Both the position numbers and the translations under genes were made by a program. The notes below the pieces were generated by a model that saw only the letters and a list, made by a program, of their open reading frames with translations, did not search any database and was not told the DNA's origin. From contig NZ_JAVDYC010000001.1 in assembly GCF_031458255.1 (NCBI RefSeq), forward strand, positions 372,001-436,000: a stretch of 64,000 nucleotides of DNA, given 5' to 3'. The DNA comes from Catenuloplanes niger. GTDB taxonomy: Bacteria; Actinomycetota; Actinomycetes; Mycobacteriales; Micromonosporaceae. Positions 18,180 to 26,600 of this stretch are shown piece by piece (within the stretch, counting starts at the first letter, position 1; each line of letters opens with the position of its first letter).

Positions 18180-18321
18180 GCAGTTTCTAGGGTGAGCTAC
18201 GGCTCAGGCCGGTCGTCGCGCCGATCGCCCCACCGACGGGTGGGCGCCCGGGACACGTGCCGGGCGCCACCACGCACGGCGGACCCGTGGTCGAAACAAC
18301 GGTTCCGGCCATCAGCGCGTC

Positions 18322-19506
18322 TCAGGCCATCAGCGCGGGCAGTTCGCGGGTCGCCTCGGGGCCGCTGGTCAGCCGGGCGGCCAGGGACCGCAACAGCGGC
18401 AGCGCGGCCGCCCGGGCGCCGAGGCGGAGCAGGCGGACGCCGGCGCGGGACCGCGGCGCCGCGATCCGGGGTACGCCGGGCGGGAGTTTCTGGGCCGCGG
18501 TGGTCAGCGGGCGCATCCACCGCTCGTAGCGGGTGAGGGCCTCCGCCGGGGACGCCGCCCGGGACAGGTAGGCGGCCAGCACGTACGCGCCGGTGATGGC
18601 GAGGGAGGTGCCACCGCCGCCGATCGGGGTGACGCACCAGGCGGCGTCGCCGAGGAGGCAGACCCGGCCGTGGTGCCAGGTGGGGCAGTCGATCTGGCGG
18701 AGCCAGTCGACGTAGAGGTCGTCGGCGGTGTCGAAGCCGTCCAGGACGCGCGGCGCCACCCAGCCGACGCCGGCGAACCGGTCCCGCAGCGCGGCGCGCA
18801 CCCCGGCGTCGTCGAGGCCGTCCAGTTCCGGGGTGGGGGTGCGGAAGTTGAGCGTGGCCCGGGTGCTGCCGACGTCGTCCGGGCGCAGCATCACCTGGCG
18901 TGCGCCGGGGGCGACGAGGACGCGCCACCAGTCGTCGTCGGCCGCGGTCCGCGGGATCGTTCCGTAGGCGGAGTACATGCCGAGCGCCCGCTCGCGCGGG
19001 GCGGAACCGAAGACCAGGTCGCGGGTCCGGGATCCGACGCCCTCCGCGACCACGACCAGCGCGAAGCGCTCCCGGGTGCCGCCGGCGAACTCCACGTCGA
19101 CGCCGTCGCCGTCCTGCGTCAGCCCGGCGATCCGGTCGCCGAACCGCCAGGTGACCGCGGCCGGGCAGGCGTCGACGAGCAGGCGGGCCAGGGCGCCGCG
19201 CAGGATCTCCAGCTCCGCGGTCGGGCCGTCGGTGCCCTCGCGGCCGTCGACCGGGAACTCCGCGACGGCCGCGCCGCGCCCGTCGACGAACCGGGTGCCG
19301 ACCTCGCCGGTGTTGCGGCCGCGCACCGCGTCCTCGAGCCCCATCAGCCGGATGACCTCGCGCCCGGTCCCGCGCACGTCGACGTTCTGCCCGCCCTCGC
19401 GCAGTTCCGGCGCGGCCTCGACGACCGTCACGTCGTGCCCGGTCCGGGCCAGCCAGTACGCCGCCGCCGGCCCCGCCACGCTCGCACCCGTCACCAGGAT
19501 TCTCAT
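18322..19506 (-). CDS. FAD-dependent monooxygenase (PHBH/TetX-like)
   Basis: A 394-residue flavoprotein. The dinucleotide-binding start is LVTGASVAGPAAAYWLARTGHDVTVVE (GxSVAG in place of GxGxxG, common in this group), and the second FAD motif is VCLLGDAAWCVTPIGGGGTSLAITG with the GD pair. A typical role is hydroxylation of aromatic or antibiotic substrates. ATG 19506 with GGGAAAG about 8 nt upstream fits better than the longer open frame. Located between the DHA2 pump and an SDR relic; no clear operon partner. Confidence 0.86.
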   Translation of the reverse strand: MRILVTGASVAGPAAAYWLARTGHDVTVVEAAPELREGGQNVDVRGTGREVIRLMGLEDAVRGRNTGEVGTRFVDGRGAAVAEFPVDGREGTDGPTAELEILRGALARLLVDACPAAVTWRFGDRIAGLTQDGDGVDVEFAGGTRERFALVVVAEGVGSRTRDLVFGSAPRERALGMYSAYGTIPRTAADDDWWRVLVAPGARQVMLRPDDVGSTRATLNFRTPTPELDGLDDAGVRAALRDRFAGVGWVAPRVLDGFDTADDLYVDWLRQIDCPTWHHGRVCLLGDAAWCVTPIGGGGTSLAITGAYVLAAYLSRAASPAEALTRYERWMRPLTTAAQKLPPGVPRIAAPRSRAGVRLLRLGARAAALPLLRSLAARLTSGPEATRELPALMA

Positions 19507-19594
19507 CACCGCAGCTTTCCCACCCGGCCCCACCCCCATGCCGGAGCCGGCCCACGGCCCGGCCGAACCCGGCGGCGGAGAACGGAGCCGCCCG

Positions 19595-19702
19595 GGCCGC
19601 CCGGACGAGATCGCGGCCGCGGTCGCGTTCCCGGCCGGCGGCGACGCGTCCTTCGTCACCGGCTCCGAGCCGTACGTGGACGGCGGCTACCTGGCGCGCT
19701 GA
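19595..19702 (+). pseudogene. C-terminal relic of a short-chain dehydrogenase
   Basis: A 35-residue stretch ends GRPDEIAAAVAF ... ASFVTGSEPYVDGGYLAR before a stop. This is the conserved C-terminus of classical SDRs (FVTGxxxxVDGG). No start, Rossmann motif or active-site Tyr precedes it; the sequence upstream is the divergent monooxygenase leader. It is therefore a 3' fragment left by deletion. A Pro replaces the usual Leu after AF. Confidence 0.6.
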
Positions 19703-19813
19703 CCCCGCGGGCACGGGGACGGCGGCCGGGAAGTGTTCATCGGGGGTTTCCGGCCGCCGTTCCCGGACACTCGTATCGTTCGGTGCGAATCGCCCGAGCA
19801 AAGGAGTGCCCCC

Positions 19814-20644
19814 TTGCTGCGTCGCACGTCGATCGTGCTGGCCGTCACGGCCGCGCTGATCACCACCCTCGCACCGGCGGCCCAGGCCGCCCCGGCGAAG
19901 ACCCGGCCGCTCCCCCAGGCCCACGCGCACAACGACTACGAGCACGAGCGTCCGCTGCTGGACGCGCTGGACCACGGCTTCACCAGCGTCGAGGCGGACA
20001 TCTACCTGGTCGACGGCGAGCTGCTGGTCGCGCACGACCCGGAGGACCTGCGGCCCGGCCGTACCCTCGAAGCGCTGTATCTGGCACCGCTGGCCGAGCG
20101 CGTGCGCGCGAACCGGGGCCGGGTCCACCGCGGCAGCCCGATCTCGCTGCAGCTGCTGATCGACATCAAGAACACCGGCGCTGAGACGTACACCGCGCTC
20201 GACGCCGCGCTGCGCGAGTACCGCACCGTGCTGACCCGGTACGCGCACGGCCGGGTCACCGCCGGCGCGGTCACCGCGGTGGTCAGCGGCGACCGGCCGC
20301 GCGCGCTGATGGAGTCGCAGACCGTGCGGTACGCGTTCTACGACGGCCGAATGGCCGACCTCACCGCCGGTGCGCCCGCGTCGCTGATCCCGCTGATCAG
20401 CGACAACTGGACGACCGTGTTCACCTGGCTGGGCGTCGGCCCGATGCCCGCCGACCAGCGCGCCCGGCTCCGCGAGATCGTGACGACCGCGCACGCGGAC
20501 GGCCGCCGGGTGCGGTTCTGGGCCACCCCGGACACGCCCGGCCCGGCCCGCGACGCGATCTGGACCGAGCTGCGCCGCGCCGGCGTCGACCACATCAACA
20601 CCGACGACCTGGCCGGTCTCGAGGCCTTCCTCCGCGGCTGCTGA
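19814..20644 (+). CDS. Secreted PI-PLC / glycerophosphodiesterase-like phosphodiesterase
   Basis: A 276-residue exported protein: Ala-rich signal peptide (residues 1-25), then AHAHNDYEHERPLLDAL and GFTSVEADIYLVDGELLVAHD, the metal-binding HNDYEH and VEAD..L.VAHD motifs of the Aim6/GDPD-like group, and a TIM-barrel pattern ending RRAGVDHINTDDLAGL. It probably hydrolyses phosphodiester bonds in lipids or polymers outside the cell. The TTG at 19814 is chosen because AAAGGAG lies 7 nt upstream and the signal peptide begins there. Confidence 0.83.
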   Translation: MLRRTSIVLAVTAALITTLAPAAQAAPAKTRPLPQAHAHNDYEHERPLLDALDHGFTSVEADIYLVDGELLVAHDPEDLRPGRTLEALYLAPLAERVRANRGRVHRGSPISLQLLIDIKNTGAETYTALDAALREYRTVLTRYAHGRVTAGAVTAVVSGDRPRALMESQTVRYAFYDGRMADLTAGAPASLIPLISDNWTTVFTWLGVGPMPADQRARLREIVTTAHADGRRVRFWATPDTPGPARDAIWTELRRAGVDHINTDDLAGLEAFLRGC

Positions 20645-20654
20645 CCCTCGACGG

Positions 20655-20681
20655 TCGAGGCGGCCGGTGCGGCCGCCTCGA
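20655..20681. terminator. Bidirectional stem-loop terminator
   Basis: A perfect 11-bp stem (TCGAGGCGGCC/GGCCGCCTCGA) with a 5-nt loop fills the gap between the convergent phosphodiesterase and methyltransferase genes. Confidence 0.7.
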
Positions 20682-21470
20682 TCACACCCGGGTCAGCGGC
20701 GGCCGCCGGGCGACGATGCACACGTTGTGCGGGTCGAGCGCGCCGGCGGCGGCCAGCGCGGCCAGGCACTCGTCGATGAACGCGTCCGTGTCGTCGCCCA
20801 GCACCTCGGCCTGGGCCGCGAACGTGGCCGCCCGCAGCGCCGCCCGCAACCGGTCCAGGTCACCGGCGCCCAGGTCCTGCGCGACCGGCTCGACCGGTGA
20901 CACGGCCAGGCCCTCCGCGGCCAGCAGCAGCGACACCTCGTCCGCCGGGTGCTGATAGAACACGATCGGCGCGTCCGTCAGCCGGTCCCGCCAGGCCGGC
21001 CGGTCCGCGACCGCGCGCAGCGTGTCCCGCAGCGCGAACCCGTCCGCGCGCGGCTGGCCCGCGCTGTACTGCAGGACCAGCGTGCCGCCCGGCGCGACCG
21101 CGCGCGCCATCGTCCGTACCGCGTGATCGGCCTCCGCCAGCCAGTGCAGCATCCACGACGAGTGGACCACGTCGTACGCCCCGGGCCGCAGCGACAGCCG
21201 CCGCGCGTCCTGCCGCTCCACCGTGACCGGCAGCGCCGCGCACCGGGCCCGGGCCGCGTCCACCATCGACTCGCTGATGTCGCAGGCGTCGACCGTGAGC
21301 CCGCGCCGCGCCATCGCCTCCGCGACCTCGCCGGATCCGCAGCCGACGTCCGCGAACCGGCCGTCGCGCGGCAGCCCGGCCCCGGCCAGCGCCTTCAGCG
21401 CGGCGCGGACCTGAACCCCGTTCGCCGCGCGGTACGGTTCCGCCCGCCACTCGTGCTCGGTCCGTGACAT
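20682..21470 (-). CDS. SAM-dependent methyltransferase (class I)
   Basis: A 262-residue class I methyltransferase. The SAM motif I is FADVGCGSGEVAEAMARRG, followed by VDACDISESMVDAAR, ERQDARRL, and YDVVHSSWMLHWL. The fold resembles the trans-aconitate/UbiE-like group; substrate unknown. ATG 21470 (MSRTEHEWRAEPY) was chosen over upstream in-frame starts because it is the first one that fits the domain. The gene is divergent from the metallophosphoesterase across about 58 bp. Confidence 0.85.
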   Translation of the reverse strand: MSRTEHEWRAEPYRAANGVQVRAALKALAGAGLPRDGRFADVGCGSGEVAEAMARRGLTVDACDISESMVDAARARCAALPVTVERQDARRLSLRPGAYDVVHSSWMLHWLAEADHAVRTMARAVAPGGTLVLQYSAGQPRADGFALRDTLRAVADRPAWRDRLTDAPIVFYQHPADEVSLLLAAEGLAVSPVEPVAQDLGAGDLDRLRAALRAATFAAQAEVLGDDTDAFIDECLAALAAAGALDPHNVCIVARRPPLTRV

Positions 21471-21528
21471 CCCACTACGGTCCCAGCTCCGCGCACCCGC
21501 CGCCACCCCATGATTACGATGGATGACG

Positions 21529-22350
21529 ATGAGTACGCCAGGGTTGTACGCGGTCAGCGACCTCCACGTCACCTACCCCGAGAACCGCGCGATCGCCGAG
21601 TCGCTGCACCCGGTCACGCCGGACGACTGGCTGATCGTGGCCGGTGACGTCGCCGAGCAGGTCACCGACATCGAACGGACGCTGGCGCTGCTGGCCGGCC
21701 GGTGGGCGACCGTGATCTGGGCGCCCGGCAACCACGAGCTGTGGACGGTCCGCGACGACGCCGTCCAGCTGCGCGGCGAGAAACGCTACCGCCACCTGGT
21801 CGAGGTCGCCCGCGACCTGGGCGTCCACACGCCCGAGGACCCGTACCCGAGGTGGCACGGCACCGCGATCGCGCCGCTGTTCGTCGGATACGACTACTCC
21901 TGGCGGGTGGCCGGGATGTCCACGAAGGAGGAGTCGCTGCGTCACGCGGAGGCGGCCGGCGTCGTCTGCACCGACGAGTTCCTGCTGCACCCCGACCCGC
22001 ACCCGTCCCGCGACGCCTGGTGCGCGGAGCGGGCCACGATCACCGAGGCCCGGCTGTCCGCGATCCCGCCGGACGTGCCCACCGTGCTGGTCAACCACTA
22101 CCCGCTGGTCCGCGAGCCGACCGACATCCTGTGGAAGCCCGAGTTCGCCCAGTGGTGCGGCACCGACCGTACCGCCGACTGGCACATCCGGTTCCGCGCC
22201 ACCGTCATGGTCTACGGCCACCTGCACATCCCCCGCACCACCTGGTACGACGGCGTCCGCTTCGAGGAGGTCTCGCTCGGCTACCCCCGCGAGTGGCGCG
22301 GCCGCGGCCCCGGACTGCCGTCCCCGATCCGCCGGGTCCTCACCGCATGA
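21529..22350 (+). CDS. Metallophosphoesterase
   Basis: A 273-residue calcineurin-like phosphoesterase with every metal-site motif: AVSDLH, IVAGDV, APGNHE, LVNHYPL and YGHLH. It is translationally coupled (ATGA) to the phosphopantetheinyl transferase downstream, an arrangement seen in many actinomycetes. Whether it acts on a carrier-protein or nucleotide substrate is not known. TACGAT at 21515-21520 suggests a leaderless start at ATG 21529; an ATG at 21523 is in frame. Confidence 0.87.
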   Translation: MSTPGLYAVSDLHVTYPENRAIAESLHPVTPDDWLIVAGDVAEQVTDIERTLALLAGRWATVIWAPGNHELWTVRDDAVQLRGEKRYRHLVEVARDLGVHTPEDPYPRWHGTAIAPLFVGYDYSWRVAGMSTKEESLRHAEAAGVVCTDEFLLHPDPHPSRDAWCAERATITEARLSAIPPDVPTVLVNHYPLVREPTDILWKPEFAQWCGTDRTADWHIRFRATVMVYGHLHIPRTTWYDGVRFEEVSLGYPREWRGRGPGLPSPIRRVLTA

Positions 22351-22970
22351 TCGAGCAGCTGCTGCCGCCCGGCGTGGCCTGGGCCGAGACGTTCGGTGAC
22401 GAGGACTGCCCGCTGTTCCCGGCCGAGGAGGCCGTGGTGGCGCGCGCGGTGGAGAAGCGCCGCCGCGAGTTCGTCACCGGCCGCTGGTGCGCCCGCCGCG
22501 CGCTGGCCACGCTGGGGCTGCCCGAGTCCCCGATCGTCCCCGGCGAGCGCGGCGCGCCCGGCTGGCCCCCGGGCGTCGTCGGCGCGATCACCCACTGCGC
22601 CGGCTACCGGGCCGCGGTCGCCGCCCGCACCGGTGAGATCCGGTCGCTGGGCATCGACGCGGAACCCGACGAGCCGCTCCCGGCCGGCGTACTGGAGCTG
22701 GTCAGCCTGCCCGAGGAACGCCTCTGGACGGAGTCGGCCGGCCGCGGCCCGCACTGGGACCGGCTGCTGTTCAGCGCGAAGGAGTCGGTCTACAAGGCGT
22801 GGTTCCCGCTCGCCCGCCGCTGGCTCGGCTTCGAGGAGGCCCGCCTCACCGCCACCCCGGACGGTACGTTCCACGCCGAGATCCTGATCGACGGGCCGGT
22901 CAGCGCGTTCAGCGGCCGCTGGCTCGCCTCCGGCGGGCTGATCCTGACCGCGATCGTCGACGTCCGCTGA
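22347..22970 (+). CDS. 4'-phosphopantetheinyl transferase (Sfp/EntD type)
   Basis: A 207-residue PPTase. The Mg/CoA motifs are SLGIDAEPDEPLP (GIDxE) and LLFSAKESVYKAWFP (FSxKExxxKxW), with an N-terminal RREFVTGRWCARRAL block and ITHCAGYRAAV near the CoA site. It transfers the phosphopantetheine arm from CoA to carrier proteins of polyketide, peptide or siderophore synthases. ATG 22347 overlaps the upstream stop, so it is made together with the metallophosphoesterase. Confidence 0.92.
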   Translation: MIEQLLPPGVAWAETFGDEDCPLFPAEEAVVARAVEKRRREFVTGRWCARRALATLGLPESPIVPGERGAPGWPPGVVGAITHCAGYRAAVAARTGEIRSLGIDAEPDEPLPAGVLELVSLPEERLWTESAGRGPHWDRLLFSAKESVYKAWFPLARRWLGFEEARLTATPDGTFHAEILIDGPVSAFSGRWLASGGLILTAIVDVR

Positions 22971-22995
22971 CCGGCACGCCTCCACGCCGTGCCGG
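22971..22995 (+). terminator. Stem-loop after the PPTase gene
   Basis: CCGGCACG and CGTGCCGG form an 8-bp stem with a 9-nt loop directly after the stop codon at 22970. Confidence 0.55.
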
Positions 22996-23109
22996 TCCGG
23001 ACCATGCCGGCGGCCCGGCCAGCTCCCCGGCGCCGCCCGGAAGCGGATCTCCCACCGCCCGGGTCCGGTGCCGGCCGGTGGCCGGGACGTCATCGGCCGC
23101 GAGCGGCGC

Positions 23110-23196
23110 GGCCGCCGGTGGCCCGCCGGCCCGGAGCGGCAGCCCGTCCGCAGACACGGCCACCACGTGGGCGATGCCGGCGACGCCCGGGTCATC
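23110..23196 (-). pseudogene. Possible Roadblock/LC7-domain fragment
   Basis: Downstream of the PIG-L stop, one minus-strand frame reads DPGVAGIAHVVAVSADGLPL, which looks like the first strand-turn-strand of Roadblock/LC7 proteins that act with small GTPases. No start precedes it and the similarity ends within about 25 residues. It may be a relic of a deleted gene or a chance match; evidence is only the one motif. Confidence 0.3.
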
Positions 23197-24463
23197 TCCC
23201 CGGCGGCGCGGGCCGGTCGCGGAGCGAGGCGAGGATGTCGCCGAGCAGCGGGGCACCCGCGGGACGGCCCGGCTCGACGAACCACTCGCGGCCGGCGACG
23301 GCCGCGAAGACCGGGCCGGGCAGCGCGGCCAGGGCGGCGACCGTGCGCAGGCCGGGTCCGCCGGTGGCCTGGCTCGCGTGGGCGCGCAGCGCGGCCCGCT
23401 TCTGCCGCAGGTAGCCGCGCACGTCGACCGCGTGGGTCAGCCGGTCGTGCGGCGTGAACGCGGTGGCCGCGCCGCCGAGCGGCAGCCGGGGCAGTAGGCG
23501 GCCGGCGAGCGTGAGCACCGCCAGCAGCGGCCGCAGCGCGCGCCGGTCCACGGTCGCCTCCAGGAGCAGCGCCGTGCCGGCGAGCCGCGCCGCGACCGGG
23601 GCGACGCGGTGCACCTGGAGATGGTCCGGGTGGCCGTAGCCACCGCGCGCGTCGTAGCCGATCAGGACGTCGGCGCGCTCCGCGCGCAGGATCGCGGCCA
23701 GCCGCTCCGCGACCTCCTCGACCGGCGCGTCCGCGAAGCAGCCGCCGGCACCGGCGTGCAGGCCGGAGTCCCGGTAGCCGAGCACCTCCACCCGCGCGCA
23801 CCCCAGCGCGGCCGCGGCCGCGAGCAGTTCCGCATGCCGCCGGCCACCGAGCCGGCCGCCGCCCGGGCCGCCGCCGGAACCACGGCCCGGCCCGGAGCCG
23901 TCGGGTGCGTAGCCGCTGCCCGGCCCGGACCCACGGCGGGCGTCACCGCCGTCCGGCGCGGAACCGCGCTGGGCGTTACCGCCGTCGGTCCCGGAACCCC
24001 GCTGGGCGGCGCCGCCGTCCGACGCGGAACCGCGCAGGGCCTCACCGTCGTCGGGCCCGGACCCGCGCGGGGCGGCGCCGCCGTCCGACGCGGAACCGCG
24101 CAGGGCCTCACCGTCGTCGGGCCCGGACCCGCGCGGGGCGGCGCCGCCGGCCGGCGCGGAAGCACGACGGGCGGCGGCGCTGTCCGGCGCGGACCGTCCA
24201 CCCGGGACGGCGTCCGTGGCCGGTGCGGGATCGCCGGCCAGGCCGGCTTCGCCGAGGGTCGCCGTCACCAGGACCACCCGGTGTCCCTCGGCGGCGGCGC
24301 GGGCCAGCGTGCCGCCGGTCAGCAGCGTCTCGTCGTCCGGGTGCGCGTGGAACGCCACGATCGTGAACCCGCCGCGACGTGCCGGCCCGACACCGCCGGC
24401 GGCCGCGACCTCAGCCGCCGCGACCCCGGCGGCCGGGACCCCGGCGGTGCGTGGCGCCGTCAT
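23192..24463 (-). CDS. PIG-L family deacetylase with repeat-rich insertion
   Basis: A 423-residue LmbE/PIG-L protein. The zinc and catalytic site AHPDDETLLTGG lies near residue 38, and the third ligand region YGHPDHLQVHR near residue 270. Family members remove N-acetyl groups from GlcNAc-type substrates (mycothiol, GPI, antibiotic precursors). Between the first and second halves (about residues 85-195) is a Gly/Ser/Asp-rich insertion built of 11-residue repeats, RGSGPDDGEAL-like, absent from normal relatives. The ATG overlaps the glycosyltransferase stop (ATGA). The operon suggests deacetylation of a lipid-linked sugar. Confidence 0.88.
   Translation of the reverse strand: MTAPRTAGVPAAGVAAAEVAAAGGVGPARRGGFTIVAFHAHPDDETLLTGGTLARAAAEGHRVVLVTATLGEAGLAGDPAPATDAVPGGRSAPDSAAARRASAPAGGAAPRGSGPDDGEALRGSASDGGAAPRGSGPDDGEALRGSASDGGAAQRGSGTDGGNAQRGSAPDGGDARRGSGPGSGYAPDGSGPGRGSGGGPGGGRLGGRRHAELLAAAAALGCARVEVLGYRDSGLHAGAGGCFADAPVEEVAERLAAILRAERADVLIGYDARGGYGHPDHLQVHRVAPVAARLAGTALLLEATVDRRALRPLLAVLTLAGRLLPRLPLGGAATAFTPHDRLTHAVDVRGYLRQKRAALRAHASQATGGPGLRTVAALAALPGPVFAAVAGREWFVEPGRPAGAPLLGDILASLRDRPAPPGR
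23915..24178. repeat. 33-bp minisatellite inside the PIG-L gene
   Basis: Eight consecutive 33-bp units (23915, 23948, 23981, 24014, 24047, 24080, 24113, 24146). Units starting 24014+24047 and 24080+24113 form an exact 66-bp tandem duplication, so the last expansion is recent; the outer units have diverged. Each unit codes for 11 residues of the RGSxxDGGxAx type, so gain or loss keeps the frame. Confidence 0.9.
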
Positions 24464-25563
24464 GCCCGCACCAGCGCGTCCTGGAGGCGGGCGGCGGCCG
24501 CGTAGCGCGTCTCGGCGGCGGCCAGGACCGCGTCCCAGTGCAGGTGCGGCACGACCGCGCGGTTGTGCCCGGCCACGTCCGCCAGCAGACCGGGCGAGGC
24601 GAGCAGCCCGGAGACCGTGGAGACCAGCTCGGCGTCGGAGCCGACCAGCCAGCCGTCGACGCCGTGCTCGATGAAGTCGGCGACGCCGCTGCCCCGGCGG
24701 GCGACCACGGGCAGGCCGGCGCAGCGGGCCTCGAGCGCCGCGATGCCGAACGACTCGCGGTGCGCGGGCGCGACGTAGAGGTCCGCGGCGGCCAGCAGCG
24801 CGCGGATCTCGTGGCGGGGAAGCGCACCGGTCAGCCGTACCCCGGCGGTGAGCCCGGCCGCGGCGATGTCGGCGCGCAGCCGGGGCAGCAGCGGGCCGTC
24901 GCCGACCAGGACCGCGCGGACCCGCCCCGGATGCGCGTGGTGCAGCGCGAACAGCGCGTGCAGCAGCGGCCGGGGGCGTTTGCGCCGGACCATGCGCATC
25001 ACGCTGACCACGGTCGGCGGGCCGTCGCGCGGGACCGGCGGGGCCAGCCAGGCGGCCGGGTCGATGCCGTTGGGCAGCACCGCGACCGGCGTCCCGTCGA
25101 GCGCGTCCCGGACCGCGGCGGCCGCGGCCGTGCTGACCGCGGCCCAGTCGACCGGCCAGCGGGCGGCGCCGCGGCGGCGCGCGTACCAGCGCATGACCGG
25201 GATGACGTCGTGCCACATCGAATGGACCGAGACCACCGTGGGTACGCCGTGCAGGCCGGCCAGCCGGGCCGCGCTCCAGGCGAGCGGCGAGAACGCGGAG
25301 ACGTGCACGTGCATCGCCTCGGCGCGGTGTTCGCGCAGCACCCGGCACAGTTCGTGGTCGCGGACCGCGCGGTAGGGGCCGACGCCGGGCGCGCCGAGCC
25401 GTACGACCGGGACCGGCGGGTCGTCGGGGTCCGGTCCCGGCGTCGCGGTGACCACAAAGGTGGTGTGGCCGGCCGACGCCTGCCGGGTGGCGAGGTCGCG
25501 GACCTGCAGCTCCACGCCGCCGAGGCGGGGCAGGTAGACGTCGGTCACGTGGGCGATGCGCAT
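24460..25563 (-). CDS. GT4-type glycosyltransferase
   Basis: A 367-residue GT-B enzyme. N-terminal domain starts RIAHVTDVYLPRLGGVELQV, a typical GT4 acceptor-side glycine loop. The C-terminal donor site has VVSVMRMVRRKRP, LVGDGPLLPRL and HRESFGIAALEARCAGLPVV (the E-x7-E motif). It probably moves a sugar from a nucleotide donor to a lipid-linked acceptor. ATG 25563 has TGGAGA 5 nt upstream and starts 11 bp after the upstream stop. Middle gene of the flippase-GT-deacetylase operon. Confidence 0.9.
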   Translation of the reverse strand: MRIAHVTDVYLPRLGGVELQVRDLATRQASAGHTTFVVTATPGPDPDDPPVPVVRLGAPGVGPYRAVRDHELCRVLREHRAEAMHVHVSAFSPLAWSAARLAGLHGVPTVVSVHSMWHDVIPVMRWYARRRGAARWPVDWAAVSTAAAAAVRDALDGTPVAVLPNGIDPAAWLAPPVPRDGPPTVVSVMRMVRRKRPRPLLHALFALHHAHPGRVRAVLVGDGPLLPRLRADIAAAGLTAGVRLTGALPRHEIRALLAAADLYVAPAHRESFGIAALEARCAGLPVVARRGSGVADFIEHGVDGWLVGSDAELVSTVSGLLASPGLLADVAGHNRAVVPHLHWDAVLAAAETRYAAAARLQDALVRA

Positions 25564-25574
25564 GTTTCTCCAGG

Positions 25575-26600
25575 TCACGCCGGTGTGGGGCGGATGCTGC
25601 GGCGGCGGGTGGCGAGCCACAGCAGCACCGCGATCCCGCCGACCGGGATCTCGGCGGCGAAGACGAAGCCGCGGAACAGCAGCACGCCGGCGAGCGCGCC
25701 GGTGGCGTCCGTGCCGAGGCCGATCAGCACCGCGACCGCGCCGGTCTCGACCAGGCCGGTGCCGCCGGGGGTGACCGCGGCGAGGGTGAGCGCGCGGGCG
25801 GCGGCGAGCCCGGCGAGCAGCACCGGGACCGGCACGGTCAGGCCCACCGCGGTGAGGCAGAGCCAGAGCAGCACGCCCTCGGACACGCAGTAGCCGGCCA
25901 TCCCGGCGGTGAGCGGCCGCCAGCGCCGCCGGACCAGCCGGTCGACGCCGTCGAGCAGCGAGCCGGCCGCGTCCGTCCAGGTCGCACCGCGTACCCACGG
26001 GATGTTCCGGACGGCGAGCGAAGCGAGGGCGACCAGGCGCAGCAGCGGGCGGGACCGGCCGAGGGAGGCGGCGACCAGCAGGCCGCCGGCGAGCGCGGCC
26101 GGGCCGGTGACGCCGATCCAGGGCAGCCATGGGTGCAGCCGGCCGGCGGCGAGGAGAAGCAGGACCGCGACGATCGGCAGCAGCAGGCGGGCGGCGACGT
26201 CCCAGACCTTCGACACCACCACGAAGCGGGCGAAGTCGCGGTTGGTGTGGCCCCAGCCGCGGACCATGGTGAGGTTGAGGACGGTGCCGGCGACGCCGCC
26301 GAGCGGGAGCATGTTCGCGACCGCGCTGCCGGACAGGTTGAGCGTGAGTGCGCGCAGGTGGGTGAGGCCGGGCAGGGACGCGTCCAGCACGAACGTGTGC
26401 ACCCAGAGGCCGAGCAGCCAGACCGTGCCGAGCAGGAGCAGCCACCGCCAGCCGACCTCGCTGATCGTCGCCCAGGCCGCGGTCCAGGACGCGCCGGCCT
26501 CGCCGAGGTGGTGGGCGGCCCAGATGACGACCAGTACGGCAGCGAGCAGGAGTCCGAGGCGTCGCAGCCATCCTCGCCGCGACGTCGCGGTGCGCTCCAT
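25575..26600 (-). CDS. AglD/UPF0104-type (LPG synthase TM-like) membrane protein
   Basis: A 341-residue protein with about eight helices. Family hallmarks: NMLPLGGVAGTVLNLTM, SKVWDVAARLL and AAVTPGGTGLVETGAVAVL (the PGGxGxxE motif). The LPG_synthase_TM group includes MprF membrane halves and AglD glycosyltransferase/flippase-like proteins, so it may move or modify a lipid-linked product. ATG 26600 has GGGGGAG 4-5 nt upstream. First gene of a three-gene operon with the GT4 and PIG-L genes. Confidence 0.87.
   Translation of the reverse strand: MERTATSRRGWLRRLGLLLAAVLVVIWAAHHLGEAGASWTAAWATISEVGWRWLLLLGTVWLLGLWVHTFVLDASLPGLTHLRALTLNLSGSAVANMLPLGGVAGTVLNLTMVRGWGHTNRDFARFVVVSKVWDVAARLLLPIVAVLLLLAAGRLHPWLPWIGVTGPAALAGGLLVAASLGRSRPLLRLVALASLAVRNIPWVRGATWTDAAGSLLDGVDRLVRRRWRPLTAGMAGYCVSEGVLLWLCLTAVGLTVPVPVLLAGLAAARALTLAAVTPGGTGLVETGAVAVLIGLGTDATGALAGVLLFRGFVFAAEIPVGGIAVLLWLATRRRSIRPTPA

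Noticed and set aside
18197-20593. Minus-strand frame of 798 residues
   Set aside because: Overlaps the FAD monooxygenase in another frame and the phosphodiesterase antisense; no motif supports it.
23915-24178. CRISPR-like or intergenic repeat
   Set aside because: Units are adjacent, in frame, and inside a PIG-L gene.
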